Below are positions 1-8,009 of a stretch of DNA of 49,455 bases, piece after piece. The stretch comes from an uncultured Prevotella sp. (lineage in GTDB: Bacteria > Bacteroidota > Bacteroidia > Bacteroidales > Bacteroidaceae). Position numbers and translations under genes: made by a program. The DNA lies in assembly GCA_958369755.1 (NCBI GenBank), contig CATXJC010000010.1, positions 1 to 49,455 on the forward strand, given 5' to 3'. The notes below the pieces were generated by a model. It was not told the DNA's origin. It saw nothing but the letters and a program-made list of their open reading frames with translations, and ran no database searches. The number at the start of each line of letters is the position of its first letter. Within the stretch, counting starts at the first letter, position 1.

Positions 1-1168
1 GATCTGGGTCGAACTCCTCTACGTTCCATACGCCTGGCTTCTTCCAGATGCCCTTCAGGAACATCATCGCACCAATCATGGCTGGCACACCAGTGGTGTA
101 GCTTACGCCCTGCATGCCTGTCTCGTTGTAAGCCTCCTGGTGCTTGCAGTTGTTATATACGTAGTAGGTGCGCTCCTTGCCATCCTTCTTACCACGGATG
201 CGGCAACCGATGGATGTCTCGCCATCATAGTTCTCGCCGAGATCCTGTGGATTAGGCAATACTGCCTTGAGGAACTGCAATGGAACAATCTTCACCTTGG
301 CTGTCTTGCCTGAGCCATCTGCCAATGGAGCCTCGTACTCGATTTCGTCGATGCGGCTCATACCAAGGTTCTGAATGCAATCAAGGTAAGTGAGATACTG
401 CTGACCGAAGGTCATCCAGAAGCGTGCCTCCTTGATGGTAGGGTAGTTCTTCACCAGGCTCTCCAACTCCTCGTGGTGCATCAGATAGCTCTCGCGAGGG
501 CCGATGTTAGGGTAGGTGAGAGGCTTGTGGATAGACAGAGGGTCGGTTTCAATCCATTCGCCATCCTTATACCAGAGTCCCTTCTGGGTAATCTCGCGGA
601 TATTGATTTCTGGGTTGAAGTTGGTTGCGAAAGCCTTGTGATGGTTTCCGGCGTTGCAATCCACGATATCGAGCACCTCAATCTCATCGAAGTGATGCTT
701 GGCAGCATAAGCGGTGAAGATGCCGGAAACACCTGGGTCGAAACCGCAGCCGAGGATAGCGCAGAGACCTGCCTGCTCGAACTTATCCTTGTAAGCCCAC
801 TGCCATGAGTACTCGAAGTGAGCCTCGTCCTTTGGCTCATAGTTAGCGGTATCCATATAGTTGCAACCGCAAGCCAGACAGGCATCCATGATGGTGAGGT
901 CCTGGTAAGGCAAAGCAAGGTTGATGACAAGCTCAGGCTTATAGCTATTAAAGAGAGCCTTCAACTGCTCAACGTCGTCGGCATCCACCTCAGCCGTCTG
1001 AATATCCATCTTGTAGCCCTTGGCGTGGATATCCTTAACCAGCTTATCGCACTTTTCCTTGCGACGGCTAGCAATCATAAACTCGGTGAAAACGTCCTGG
1101 TTCTGGACGATCTTGAAGGCAGCTACGGTAGCCACGCCACCAGCGCCAATCATAAGTACTCTACTCAT
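1..1168 (-). CDS. Saccharopine dehydrogenase-family oxidoreductase (carboxynorspermidine synthase-like), 3' end cut
   Basis: The frame is open from an ATG at 1168 to the window edge, 389 codons. A Rossmann nucleotide-binding motif (GAGGVATVAAFKI) starts at about residue 8, followed by GCGFDPGVSG and a C-terminal catalytic-type region. This is the saccharopine dehydrogenase fold. In Bacteroidales, members of about 400 residues usually act as carboxynorspermidine synthase/dehydrogenase, making carboxy(nor)spermidine from a diamine and aspartate semialdehyde with NADPH; that assignment is from family knowledge. Only roughly the last ten residues are missing. It lies 42 bases downstream of the 202-residue gene at 1211-1819 on the same strand, and may be co-transcribed with it. 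Confidence 0.85.
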   Translation of the reverse strand, partial: MSRVLMIGAGGVATVAAFKIVQNQDVFTEFMIASRRKEKCDKLVKDIHAKGYKMDIQTAEVDADDVEQLKALFNSYKPELVINLALPYQDLTIMDACLACGCNYMDTANYEPKDEAHFEYSWQWAYKDKFEQAGLCAILGCGFDPGVSGIFTAYAAKHHFDEIEVLDIVDCNAGNHHKAFATNFNPEINIREITQKGLWYKDGEWIETDPLSIHKPLTYPNIGPRESYLMHHEELESLVKNYPTIKEARFWMTFGQQYLTYLDCIQNLGMSRIDEIEYEAPLADGSGKTAKVKIVPLQFLKAVLPNPQDLGENYDGETSIGCRIRGKKDGKERTYYVYNNCKHQEAYNETGMQGVSYTTGVPAMIGAMMFLKGIWKKPGVWNVEEFDPD

Positions 1169-1210
1169 TTATAATCTTGTTTTTTATTATTATGTTTATT
1201 ATTTTAATGT

Positions 1211-1819
1211 TTATTTTATCTCCTTTGCCGAGATTCCGAGGGCGTTCATCAGCGAGTAACCCAGAATCTCCTGTCGGAAGTTTCCTCCCGGCATGGGTTG
1301 CATGGCGAAGAGGGTGATGCGCTTGTCGTCATCCTCCACCTTTCTCAGCATATCTCTCAGCTGGTCGTAGGCATCTCCATCTTCCGAGTTCGGAATCACC
1401 ATCACCCTTTTCACCTCCTTGGTGTTGCATACGGTGCGTGCCACTTCTACGAGGAATTCATCCTTTCCCACCATCTTCTCCTCGGTAGGATAAGAGGCAA
1501 ATATGAATTCTCCTAGCTTATCATCCTTGAAAGCCTGGGCGTTGAGATCCTTCTCATAGTTGGAAGGGCGGAAATTCTTCATCGCCAGAGATTTCTTATC
1601 GTGGATAAGCACCACTTGCGTTTCGTGCTCACCCTCTCTGAGACCTCCGTCGAGGGCGATGCACACTGCCCATTGAGCCATATCTGCTGGCTGGATGCGT
1701 CGGTTGATCATTCGCTCGAAGTTGACAGTCAGGTCGAAAGCCACTTTGTCGATATAATCGGCATCAGCGATGATCACATTCTCGCTCCATTTTATATTGT
1801 TTGTATCTAAAGTATTCAT
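1211..1819 (-). CDS. Conserved Bacteroidetes protein of unknown function (DUF6621-like)
   Basis: A 202-residue soluble protein with no signal peptide or membrane segment. It is acidic and has no catalytic motif that I recognise; blocks such as WAVCIALDGG and VMVIPNSEDGDAY look like conserved core strands. I recall similar Bacteroidetes proteins filed as DUF6621, but cannot confirm this here. A -7 element TAAATTTG (minus strand, 1891-1898) lies about 70 bases upstream without a convincing -33. It sits directly upstream of the saccharopine dehydrogenase-family gene, so a link with polyamine metabolism is possible but unproven. Confidence 0.7.
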   Translation of the reverse strand: MNTLDTNNIKWSENVIIADADYIDKVAFDLTVNFERMINRRIQPADMAQWAVCIALDGGLREGEHETQVVLIHDKKSLAMKNFRPSNYEKDLNAQAFKDDKLGEFIFASYPTEEKMVGKDEFLVEVARTVCNTKEVKRVMVIPNSEDGDAYDQLRDMLRKVEDDDKRITLFAMQPMPGGNFRQEILGYSLMNALGISAKEIK

Positions 1820-1993
1820 TGGTGCAAAAATTAAGCAAACGAGTACAATGAAAGCTTGCTTTCAAATTGTCGAGTGCAGATTATTTTCTGCAAATTTACG
1901 AATAAATTTCGTAATTAAGGCATTTTGAAAATATAAAATAATAAAAAAGATAGAATTTTCATCATTTCTTCATCTGATGGAATCCTATCTTCT

Positions 1994-2102
1994 GTATTTT
2001 ATGCGATAATCCGGGTTCTTCTTCTTTCCGTTCTCCGGTCTTCTTTCTCGGCAATCCGGGGGCTTCTTCTTTCTATTTTCTGAAGTATTTTATGCGATAA
2101 TC
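1994..2102. repeat. Direct repeat duplicating the tail of crcB
   Basis: The 18-base sequence GTATTTTATGCGATAATC occurs at 1994-2011 and again at 2085-2102. The second copy holds the last codons and stop of crcB. Between them, an imperfect repeat (ATCCGGG followed by TTCTTCTTTC) occurs twice. This looks like a local 91-base tandem duplication downstream of crcB. Confidence 0.8.
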
Positions 2103-2470
2103 TTCGCCAGATAATGTCCGGCGAGTACGGCGACGAGTCCCAGCGCCAGGCTTCCGAAGAGATAGAGCATCATATAGAGGTAATTTTCCTCCTTCATCAA
2201 TCCCGCCCCCTCGTTCATGAAGGTAGAGAAGGTGGTGAATCCTCCGCAGAACCCCGTGGTGAGCAGCAGTTTGGCAGATGGCGACATCCATCCCCCTTCC
2301 CTCCAGTTCAATCCCGAGAGAAACCCGATGATGAGGCATCCCGCCACATTCACCGCCATCGTTCCGAAAGGAAAGGCTATCACCGTGCAGGATTGCACCA
2401 TCTTTGAAATCCAATATCTCATGCCGCCCCCGAAGAAGCTGCCGATGCTTACTATCAATATTTCTTTCAT
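2090..2470 (-). CDS. crcB: CrcB/Fluc fluoride ion channel
   Basis: A 126-residue membrane protein with four hydrophobic helices, the usual size for Fluc. Family signatures are visible: GGGMRYW near residue 15, FPFGTMAVNVAGC around 34-46 and GFCGGFTTFSTF around 73-84, which includes the phenylalanine box and the sodium-site region. The channel exports fluoride as a dual-topology dimer. A single gene copy fits that homodimeric arrangement. No crcB fluoride riboswitch is evident upstream. Expression is likely from the promoter at 2533-2563. Confidence 0.95.
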   Translation of the reverse strand: MKEILIVSIGSFFGGGMRYWISKMVQSCTVIAFPFGTMAVNVAGCLIIGFLSGLNWREGGWMSPSAKLLLTTGFCGGFTTFSTFMNEGAGLMKEENYLYMMLYLFGSLALGLVAVLAGHYLAKIIA

Positions 2471-2532
2471 CTCCTTATATAATATAGTAACTTGATGTAA
2501 TTTAATAACTTGTATGATATAATAATTGGGTG

Positions 2533-2563
2533 CAAAAGTACGAGTTTTATTTCTACTGGCAAA
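2533..2563 (-). promoter_or_regulatory. Promoter of crcB
   Basis: On the minus strand a -7 TACTTTTG (2533-2540) and a -33 TTTG (2560-2563) are separated by 19 bases, matching the Bacteroidetes consensus. Confidence 0.65.
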
Positions 2564-2689
2564 AATATCTTTGAAAAAAGATAATCCTCAGCTTAATTTT
2601 TCCCTCTATTTTTTCTTCTAAGGGATAAAGAAGCAATCAAGTAGCGGGGAAAAGGCAATAATAAGGAAAGAAGCAATAATGAAGAAGGG

Positions 2690-2908
2690 AAGAAACAGAA
2701 CTGGACCTTTACCTTCATCGACACCGATGATCTTGATGTGGAAAACATTGCTCATGGTATGGGCATCGACAACCACCTTCAGTTCTCGGAAGATGAGGCT
2801 GGCACCAAGGCGATGTTTGCAAGAGAAAACAGAGCCCGAGAGCGCTACAACAAGTGCCGTGCGATGGATTGCAAGATGGAAGCGGGCAGTTACTTTGAGG
2901 AGAAATAA
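2690..2908 (+). pseudogene. Remnant of a von Willebrand factor A (vWA) domain protein, C-terminal part only
   Basis: An open frame of about 70 codons reads WTFTFIDTDDLDVENIAHGM, then a helical stretch with FSEDEAGTKAMFARENRARE, and ends at TAA 2906-2908. It has no start codon; upstream the frame runs into low-complexity sequence and a stop at 2642. In my memory the IGTDDLDVE...AHGMGIDNHL pattern is the tail of bacterial vWA proteins found beside phosphatases, kinases and ADP-ribosylation genes. The rest of the gene is missing, so it is called a decayed fragment. Family assignment is from recall. Confidence 0.55.
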
Positions 2909-3012
2909 AGAACGTACCATTAAATGTCCTGGTTTTATAAATGATGGCAATAATTACTGTGCGAATTGCGCCAAACAAAATGTTAAGTGTCATGCAGTTT
3001 ATCACTAGGCAA

Positions 3013-3020
3013 TACATTTG
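3013..3020 (+). promoter_or_regulatory. Possible -7 element for the 115-residue gene
   Basis: TACATTTG fits the Bacteroidetes -7 consensus and lies 36 bases before the start at 3056. The -33 region is weak. Confidence 0.35.
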
Positions 3021-3055
3021 TTATATGTGTATAGTTACGAATTAATATTATTTGT

Positions 3056-3403
3056 ATGTATAAGGATGTTTATATTGGTCTTGCACATGACAAGGCATTT
3101 GATTTTGACAAAGAAGGCAATTGGAATGGCTATATGCCTACGTTGCTTTATGGAAAGAACGTTCCGTATGAATATTTGGAGGGAGGCAATGTAATCTACT
3201 GGGACTTGGTGGACAATCCGTTGTGTAAGCAACTTGATTGGGGCAGTTGGGGTTTGAAACGAACAGCCAAAGATATGGTTCTTTTCCTTGAACAGTATAA
3301 GGATAATAAATATGCCAAATACCTAATCGGAAATATAAAGGTGGATTTCATTGATAATGGATTAGAAGATGTTGAACTGGTGCTTGAAGCAGTGGAAACA
3401 TAG
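3056..3403 (+). CDS. Hypothetical small soluble protein (115 aa)
   Basis: I do not recognise this protein. It is acidic and soluble with no signal peptide, and is rich in aromatic residues in its first half (GNWNGYMPTLLYG, VIYWDLVDN). The second half is helical and ends in an acidic helix. It follows the vWA relic and is convergent with the deiminase-like gene. Size, acidity and its isolated position in a relic zone resemble orphan immunity or accessory proteins, but that is only a guess. No strong ribosome binding site is seen. Confidence 0.55.
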   Translation: MYKDVYIGLAHDKAFDFDKEGNWNGYMPTLLYGKNVPYEYLEGGNVIYWDLVDNPLCKQLDWGSWGLKRTAKDMVLFLEQYKDNKYAKYLIGNIKVDFIDNGLEDVELVLEAVET

Positions 3404-3518
3404 CTTTTTTGTTATCTGGCGATAGATAATGAAGAATAGAAATTTTGGATGCACCAGTAAATCCAGTTTAGAATAACATCTATGCTTGACACAGGATTAT
3501 GCTGGTGCTCCATAATAA

Positions 3519-4346
3519 TTATTTTTTAATATTCCAAGTTATACAATTCAAGGCTCCGCCTTGTTTAATGATCTCTTCACTATCCAACTGGTAGATATTA
3601 CATGATGGATAGTATGTTTTTATTTGCTCCATAGCTTGCTCATCCTCTTCTGTGTTGATCGCTGGCAGAACGATGTTGTTGCCAACTTGCAGGAAGTTGA
3701 TGTATGCCCAATTTCGCTTATCTGCTCGCTGAACATGATAATGTAGCTTCTCTATCCGAAAACGGGTGGCAAGCCGTCGCTCGAATTCTTCTGCAAGTTC
3801 CTGGTCGTAATCAGCATAGTTGGTCATTAGAAGATGTGACTCGTCTATTGGTTTCACTATTCCATCAGCATGCCCATATTTCTCATATTTATCCCATGGA
3901 AGCATGATGAGCTCACAATGAAATAGATGCTCCAACTCATTTAATACTTCTGCTTGCGGATATTGAGCGTTTTCATGAAAAACTTTCTCTGTCATGATGA
4001 TGCAATCATGGGCTTTTACCACATTCCCGCCATCTATTATCAAATCGGTGGCTTGGATATTGGGTAGTTTCAAAGCATTGCACACGCTCTTTGTATCCGT
4101 GATATATTGCTTGTCTGATTCTTTCTTTGTGAGATAATCGGGATAATACCGATATTGTAGGAAATCCTCTTCTTCTAGTTGAATCGGCATGTAGTCACGA
4201 CACCAGATATCGGCTGTGTTTGATAACAGAGCCATATTGATGTGGACATTCTTCAGTAACTCTGAAAAATGACTGAAGAATGCAGGATGAACTTTTTGAA
4301 GCCATTCTGAAACGAATACCTGATTCGTATCTTTATCTACTATCAT
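3519..4346 (-). CDS. Agmatine deiminase-family protein (PAD_porph, guanidine-modifying)
   Basis: A 275-residue protein of the agmatine deiminase/porphyromonas-type peptidylarginine deiminase family. Motifs appear in order: DIWCRDYMP (about 47-55), DGGNVV (about 104-109), YGHADGIVKP (about 157-166) and, near the C terminus, GGALNCITW with the catalytic cysteine. Agmatine deiminase makes N-carbamoylputrescine from agmatine. At 275 residues it is clearly shorter than the usual 345-370 residues, with the shortening mainly N-terminal, so the substrate may differ. Its start overlaps the stop of the upstream 228-residue gene by 4 bases, indicating translational coupling. Confidence 0.85.
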   Translation of the reverse strand: MIVDKDTNQVFVSEWLQKVHPAFFSHFSELLKNVHINMALLSNTADIWCRDYMPIQLEEEDFLQYRYYPDYLTKKESDKQYITDTKSVCNALKLPNIQATDLIIDGGNVVKAHDCIIMTEKVFHENAQYPQAEVLNELEHLFHCELIMLPWDKYEKYGHADGIVKPIDESHLLMTNYADYDQELAEEFERRLATRFRIEKLHYHVQRADKRNWAYINFLQVGNNIVLPAINTEEDEQAMEQIKTYYPSCNIYQLDSEEIIKQGGALNCITWNIKK

Positions 4347-5029
4347 ATCTGTATCTTTTTAAATTGCCATGGCCGTGGGTCTTGGATATGCTTCCTGTCT
4401 TTTGTCAGGGTGAACCCTTTGTCGAGAAGTTCTTGATGCTCTTTTGCCAGCATCTTCTGACCGTTTTCATCATATTTCGCCACGTTCTTGCGTACATCAG
4501 CTTCTACCTCTGCCTTTTCTTCTCCATCAACCCATTTGATGGAGAAGCCATCGAAGATGGAGGCTTGCGAATAAAGCATATCATATAATAAGGTGGAACG
4601 ACTGTCGGGTGGATTTCCATCTACCGAAAACTCACGTATCAGCAGGGATGCCCTGATGGCATCTTCTGGATGGGTGCCCTTCTCGAACGTGATGTCGATT
4701 CCTGAAACATGGTTGTGCAGGATGCCCAACTTGAAGATGCTCTTGGGAGAACCATTCTTGGGGTTGCGATGATATACGATGGGGTCTTTGATGCCACCCT
4801 CGGCCTCTTCGTGATAGTAGAACTCCACACACGTGGGTTGTACTGTTACCTGTTGGATACCAGTACTTACCAGGAAGTGACCGGCTAAAGCTATCTGAGC
4901 GATTTCCTTGAATTCAGAAGGGATGAATGGGGTGCCCTGATTTCCGAATGGGTGGTCTTCGTTCAGAATTTTTCTCCGTGTATCCTCACTCAAGGAAAAT
5001 GATTCTAAAGTTTCTTTCAAGTTCTGCAT
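4343..5029 (-). CDS. Conserved protein of unknown function (228 aa), possibly DNA glycosylase-like
   Basis: A soluble 228-residue protein. The central part has a conserved-looking run, VEFYYHEE, then DPIVYHRNPKNG, GILHNHVSGIDITF and DAIRASLLIREF. The order of a conserved E, an H/R pair and a late IRA segment recalls 3-methyladenine DNA glycosylase (AAG/MPG) folds, but I cannot confirm homology and do not assign that function. It sits 51 bases after the sigma/macro-like fusion gene and overlaps the deiminase-like gene by 4 bases, forming a probable three-gene operon. Confidence 0.7.
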   Translation of the reverse strand: MQNLKETLESFSLSEDTRRKILNEDHPFGNQGTPFIPSEFKEIAQIALAGHFLVSTGIQQVTVQPTCVEFYYHEEAEGGIKDPIVYHRNPKNGSPKSIFKLGILHNHVSGIDITFEKGTHPEDAIRASLLIREFSVDGNPPDSRSTLLYDMLYSQASIFDGFSIKWVDGEEKAEVEADVRKNVAKYDENGQKMLAKEHQELLDKGFTLTKDRKHIQDPRPWQFKKIQI

Positions 5030-5080
5030 GATCTTTTCCTTTTTCTTTCAAAACCTATATTTCACTCTTTCTTCAGAAAA

Positions 5081-6289
5081 TTACTCTATCACCTCCCAGA
5101 AACTCTCCGGCAAGCTGATGTTCTTCATCTTCTTTGCGCTCTTGAACAATGGGGCGATGTCTTCGGCTTCGAAACCGGCGATGCCGCAACCTATTGGGGT
5201 CACCAGGAAATGTAGCTCGGGATGCTGATGGGCAAAGATAATGAATTCCTCCACGTATGGACGAATGGTTTCCACGCCGCCCTGCATTGTAGGGATGGCA
5301 TAACTTTGGCCCTGCAAGCCTACACCCTTGCCCATGACGGCACCGAAATGCAGGCGGGCAATGCGGGCAGCACCACCACCATGCATGCCAGCCAGATTGC
5401 TGCCAAACACAAAAATCTCGTTCTCTTTTAATGAATCAATCCAGCTAGGAGTGATTCTTCCCTTCTTCATATCTTCCATATTATTCTTATTATTAAATAT
5501 GTTATTGCCATTATCTGCCGCTTCCTCGCAGCACATGCATTCTGCCATCATTCTCGGCATAGAACTCATTCTCGGCATCGACATCTTCGGAGCACTTTCG
5601 ATACATGTGTCTTCCTCTGCGAACGACAGATAGCTTCCGTATTCAGATGCATCGAAGTATCTCTTGAAATAAGGAATCACCACATCGTGCATCATCTTTT
5701 GGCAACGCTGGGTGACGGCAGAATGGGATATGCCCAACTGGGCGGCTACGTCCTTGCCCCTGAATCCCTCTATATAGAGCATCTTCAGGATGATGCTGTT
5801 CTTGCTGTCTCTGCCATAATAGAAATTGCCGATATCTTCTATCGTCTGGTAAAGATCGTGCTCAAACTGGTTGTCGGTCACGTCAAACTGCATCTTGCGG
5901 CTTTCCTGTCGCGCCTCGAAACTCTCGAAGCGATGCTCCTTCACCACCTCCTTCAGTTTATCCAGCAGCAGGAAGCGGAAGCCATTCACCATCCAGGTTT
6001 TGAGCGACATGCTCGGCTTTCTGTCTTCCAAAGGCTTGAAGTCGTGTTTGCAGAGATAGAGATAGTACTCGTGAGCCAGCGAGAAGAAATCCATGCCTGG
6101 CTTGTGCTGCAGGTCATATCGCTTGTCGTAGATGCAATAAGCCACCCGGCAGTAGCCGTAGTAATACTCCCTCACTATTCTGGCATTGGCATCCTTGAAG
6201 CCCTGCAGAATCTCATCATCCGATAAGCTTTCCAATGCCTTCTTATCCGATGGTTCTATCTTTTCTGAAAAATTCTTTTCTTTCTTCAT
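5081..6289 (-). CDS. Fusion of a sigma-70-like domain with a macro-like (FGSN...HGGGAA) domain
   Basis: From the ATG at 6289 the protein is 402 residues. The first 225 or so resemble a sigma-70 family factor: a helical region-2-like part, then a helix-turn-helix (IEGFRGKDVAAQLGISHSAV). A Met/Cys-rich linker follows. Residues 279-402 form a second domain with IFVFGSNLAGMHGGGAARI, GLQGQSYAIPTM and TPIGCGIAGF, a family seen in phages and bacteria that resembles macro (ADP-ribose-binding) domains. An upstream ATG at 6409 is open too, but the -7 element TATATTTG at 6325-6332 lies between, so 6289 is preferred. The head of a three-gene operon. Confidence 0.8.
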   Translation of the reverse strand: MKKEKNFSEKIEPSDKKALESLSDDEILQGFKDANARIVREYYYGYCRVAYCIYDKRYDLQHKPGMDFFSLAHEYYLYLCKHDFKPLEDRKPSMSLKTWMVNGFRFLLLDKLKEVVKEHRFESFEARQESRKMQFDVTDNQFEHDLYQTIEDIGNFYYGRDSKNSIILKMLYIEGFRGKDVAAQLGISHSAVTQRCQKMMHDVVIPYFKRYFDASEYGSYLSFAEEDTCIESAPKMSMPRMSSMPRMMAECMCCEEAADNGNNIFNNKNNMEDMKKGRITPSWIDSLKENEIFVFGSNLAGMHGGGAARIARLHFGAVMGKGVGLQGQSYAIPTMQGGVETIRPYVEEFIIFAHQHPELHFLVTPIGCGIAGFEAEDIAPLFKSAKKMKNISLPESFWEVIE

Positions 6290-6324
6290 ATCGATATATC
6301 TTTTTGATATCCGCAATTCGATTG

Positions 6325-6332
6325 CAAATATA
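6325..6332 (-). promoter_or_regulatory. -7 element for the sigma/macro-like operon
   Basis: Minus-strand TATATTTG followed by GC. It places the transcript start near 6318, which supports the start codon at 6289 over 6409. The -33 region is weak. Confidence 0.5.
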
Positions 6333-6494
6333 TACTTTTTGCAAAAGAAATGGCAGGTTTTGCCCATTTTTTCTCTTCTACATTCTATTAAAAGAAGAAA
6401 ATGATGCAAAAATTAAGCTGGTATCGAAAAAAAAAGCATCCCGCTTTTTTACTTTTCCCGTTTTGGATGGTTATATGATCGTACCATTCAAGTA

Positions 6495-7655
6495 TTATTT
6501 CTTCTTTTCTTCCCAAGCCAGTATCAAGCCGATGACGCCCGAATAGCTCTTCCTGCCTTCCGCCACATGGTTGCCCTTGAGGTAGAAATCGAAGATGATA
6601 TCCTGTGCGGCATCCAATGCCTTGCATCGCTTGCCGAGCCAGTAGCGGCGGTCGCTCTTTGCCAGTTGGATAATCTCGGGACGGATATGTTTCAGGAATC
6701 TTTCTCCCTCCTTTTCGCCGAGAATATCGAATACATTGTTCAGTACGTGGAAGAAAATGTGGTAATATCCGCTGAATCTCACCTGCTTATCTGCCGATGC
6801 CGTGCACACGATGTAACTGTAGAAATTCGCCTCACCCTCGTTGGCTACACCCAGAAAGTGAGCAAACTCGTGGGCGTAGGTGGCAGGATAATCGTGGGGA
6901 AGAATATCTCCATTAAGCGTGAACTCACAGAAGAAAGGCCCCATGCTTCCGGTAACGCCCGACATCGAACTGAGGGGTGTGAATACCATCGTCTTGGCAT
7001 GAGGATGCTGGTTGAAAGGTACATTGATACCCTCCTTATAACCTATTTTATTATATTCCTTCAGAATCGCATCCCGCACCCGATTTTTCAAACCGTCATC
7101 TACGATGCTATCAGAGAAAATGTTACTCCTGACAATATCAGAAGAAATGCTTAAAGCGTTGAGGCTGTCGGCATATTGATAGGCGAATGCCTTGAATTTA
7201 GCTTCGCTTACTTCCACCGGCTTCATTCCTATTCTATCATAGATATTCGGCTGGGAGTAGTTCAATCCCCAGGCGATGTAGAACCAGGCATATACCCAAA
7301 GCAGGTATTCTGCCACTCTTCCGAATACAACCTTCTTCTTGGGATAGCTGCCTCTCTTCGCTGCCAGGAAGAAGTATCGCCTGGCAAGCTTCTTTCTCAA
7401 TCCTATCTCATAGATGGGATAGAAGATAACCCAGGCAATGTTGAGAGCGATGAAGATATCGCCTACGGCAAAAGGAAAAAATCCTGAGATGGGAGAAAGG
7501 AGTGTGCCGATAATCGGATAGATACGGGTGGTGTAGATGAATCCCCATAGAGGAATCATTTTGGCAAGAGTAACGAGGAGCAGCAGTACCAGCAATAACC
7601 AGTGGCGCCACTTTACCCGATTGAGTCGAAATGTATGCAGTATCTTCATATTCAT
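6495..7655 (-). CDS. DUF3810 family membrane zinc metallopeptidase
   Basis: A 386-residue protein with two N-terminal membrane helices (about residues 17-37 and 60-82) and a third around 112-132, followed by a long extracytoplasmic domain. The zinc motif HEFAH (in TYAHEFAHFLGV) with the downstream glutamate in NEGEANF is the gluzincin-like signature of DUF3810 proteins. Length matches that family. The substrate is unknown; an envelope-protein protease role is inferred. An alternative ATG at 7649 is also possible. A -7 element TATTTTTG on the minus strand lies at 7707-7714. Confidence 0.85.
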   Translation of the reverse strand: MNMKILHTFRLNRVKWRHWLLLVLLLLVTLAKMIPLWGFIYTTRIYPIIGTLLSPISGFFPFAVGDIFIALNIAWVIFYPIYEIGLRKKLARRYFFLAAKRGSYPKKKVVFGRVAEYLLWVYAWFYIAWGLNYSQPNIYDRIGMKPVEVSEAKFKAFAYQYADSLNALSISSDIVRSNIFSDSIVDDGLKNRVRDAILKEYNKIGYKEGINVPFNQHPHAKTMVFTPLSSMSGVTGSMGPFFCEFTLNGDILPHDYPATYAHEFAHFLGVANEGEANFYSYIVCTASADKQVRFSGYYHIFFHVLNNVFDILGEKEGERFLKHIRPEIIQLAKSDRRYWLGKRCKALDAAQDIIFDFYLKGNHVAEGRKSYSGVIGLILAWEEKKK

Positions 7656-7706
7656 TATTTCTTCATTCTAATTGTTCTTAATGTCGCCAAATATGGCTTT
7701 CTGATG

Positions 7707-7714
7707 CAAAAATA
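7707..7714 (-). promoter_or_regulatory. -7 element for the DUF3810 gene
   Basis: Minus-strand TATTTTTG about 50 bases before the start, divergent from the plus-strand element at 7759-7766. The -33 is not clear. Confidence 0.4.
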
Positions 7715-7758
7715 CAAAAGTTTTCTGAATAGTTGACAGCATCGATTCATTTTTTTGC

Positions 7759-7766
7759 TATTTTTG
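7759..7766 (+). promoter_or_regulatory. -7 element for the 34-residue gene
   Basis: TATTTTTG followed by C, 55 bases before the small gene start. A TTGACA lies upstream but the spacing is about 23 bases, longer than usual. Confidence 0.4.
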
Positions 7767-7821
7767 CATATACAAAAGATAGAAACGAATTTATTAACTT
7801 AAAGTAATAGGAGGGGCTATC

Positions 7822-7926
7822 ATGAAACAGACACAGGAAAAATTCGAGGCAATGAACCTTGAGTATGAGAACCTCTATAATGAGGAAGATGACCGCAGAG
7901 ATTATAATTCTGTTTGGTACAGTTAG
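7822..7926 (+). CDS. Small acidic protein (34 aa)
   Basis: ATG at 7822 opens a 34-codon frame ending at TAG 7924-7926. It is preceded by AGGAGGGG about 6 bases before the start, by far the strongest Shine-Dalgarno sequence that I noticed in the window, and by a -7 element at 7759-7766. A terminator hairpin follows at 7953-7998. The peptide is highly charged with many acidic and tyrosine residues (NLEYENLYNEEDDRRDYN) and has no membrane segment. Promoter, ribosome site and terminator together argue that it is expressed. I do not recognise a family. Confidence 0.6.
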   Translation: MKQTQEKFEAMNLEYENLYNEEDDRRDYNSVWYS

Positions 7927-7952
7927 GTAATTGAGTGCAGTTAGACAATAAA

Positions 7953-7998
7953 GGGCTATGCTATTTGTTGCAGAATCTCAAGCAACAACAGCATAGCC
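7953..7998. terminator. Bidirectional terminator between the small gene and the M15 peptidase
   Basis: The arms GGCTATGCT (7954-7962) and AGCATAGCC (7990-7998) pair perfectly and are extended by TTGTTGC with GCAACAA. On the minus strand the stem is followed by TTTATTG, which suits the end of the M15 gene. It also closes the plus-strand small gene. Confidence 0.7.
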
Positions 7999-8009
7999 TT
8001 CTTGTGTCC

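Noticed and set aside
481..930. Minus-strand open frame of 149 codons
   Set aside because: It lies inside the saccharopine dehydrogenase-family gene in another frame, with Ser/Thr/Leu/Arg-rich composition typical of a shadow.
2471..2580. Fluoride riboswitch before crcB
   Set aside because: The conserved core of the crcB motif is not visible, and the transcript leader is only about 55 bases.
2679..3008. Plus-strand open frame of 109 codons as a gene
   Set aside because: Its first two-thirds overlaps the vWA relic in another frame; only the Cys-rich end looks meaningful and it has no start.
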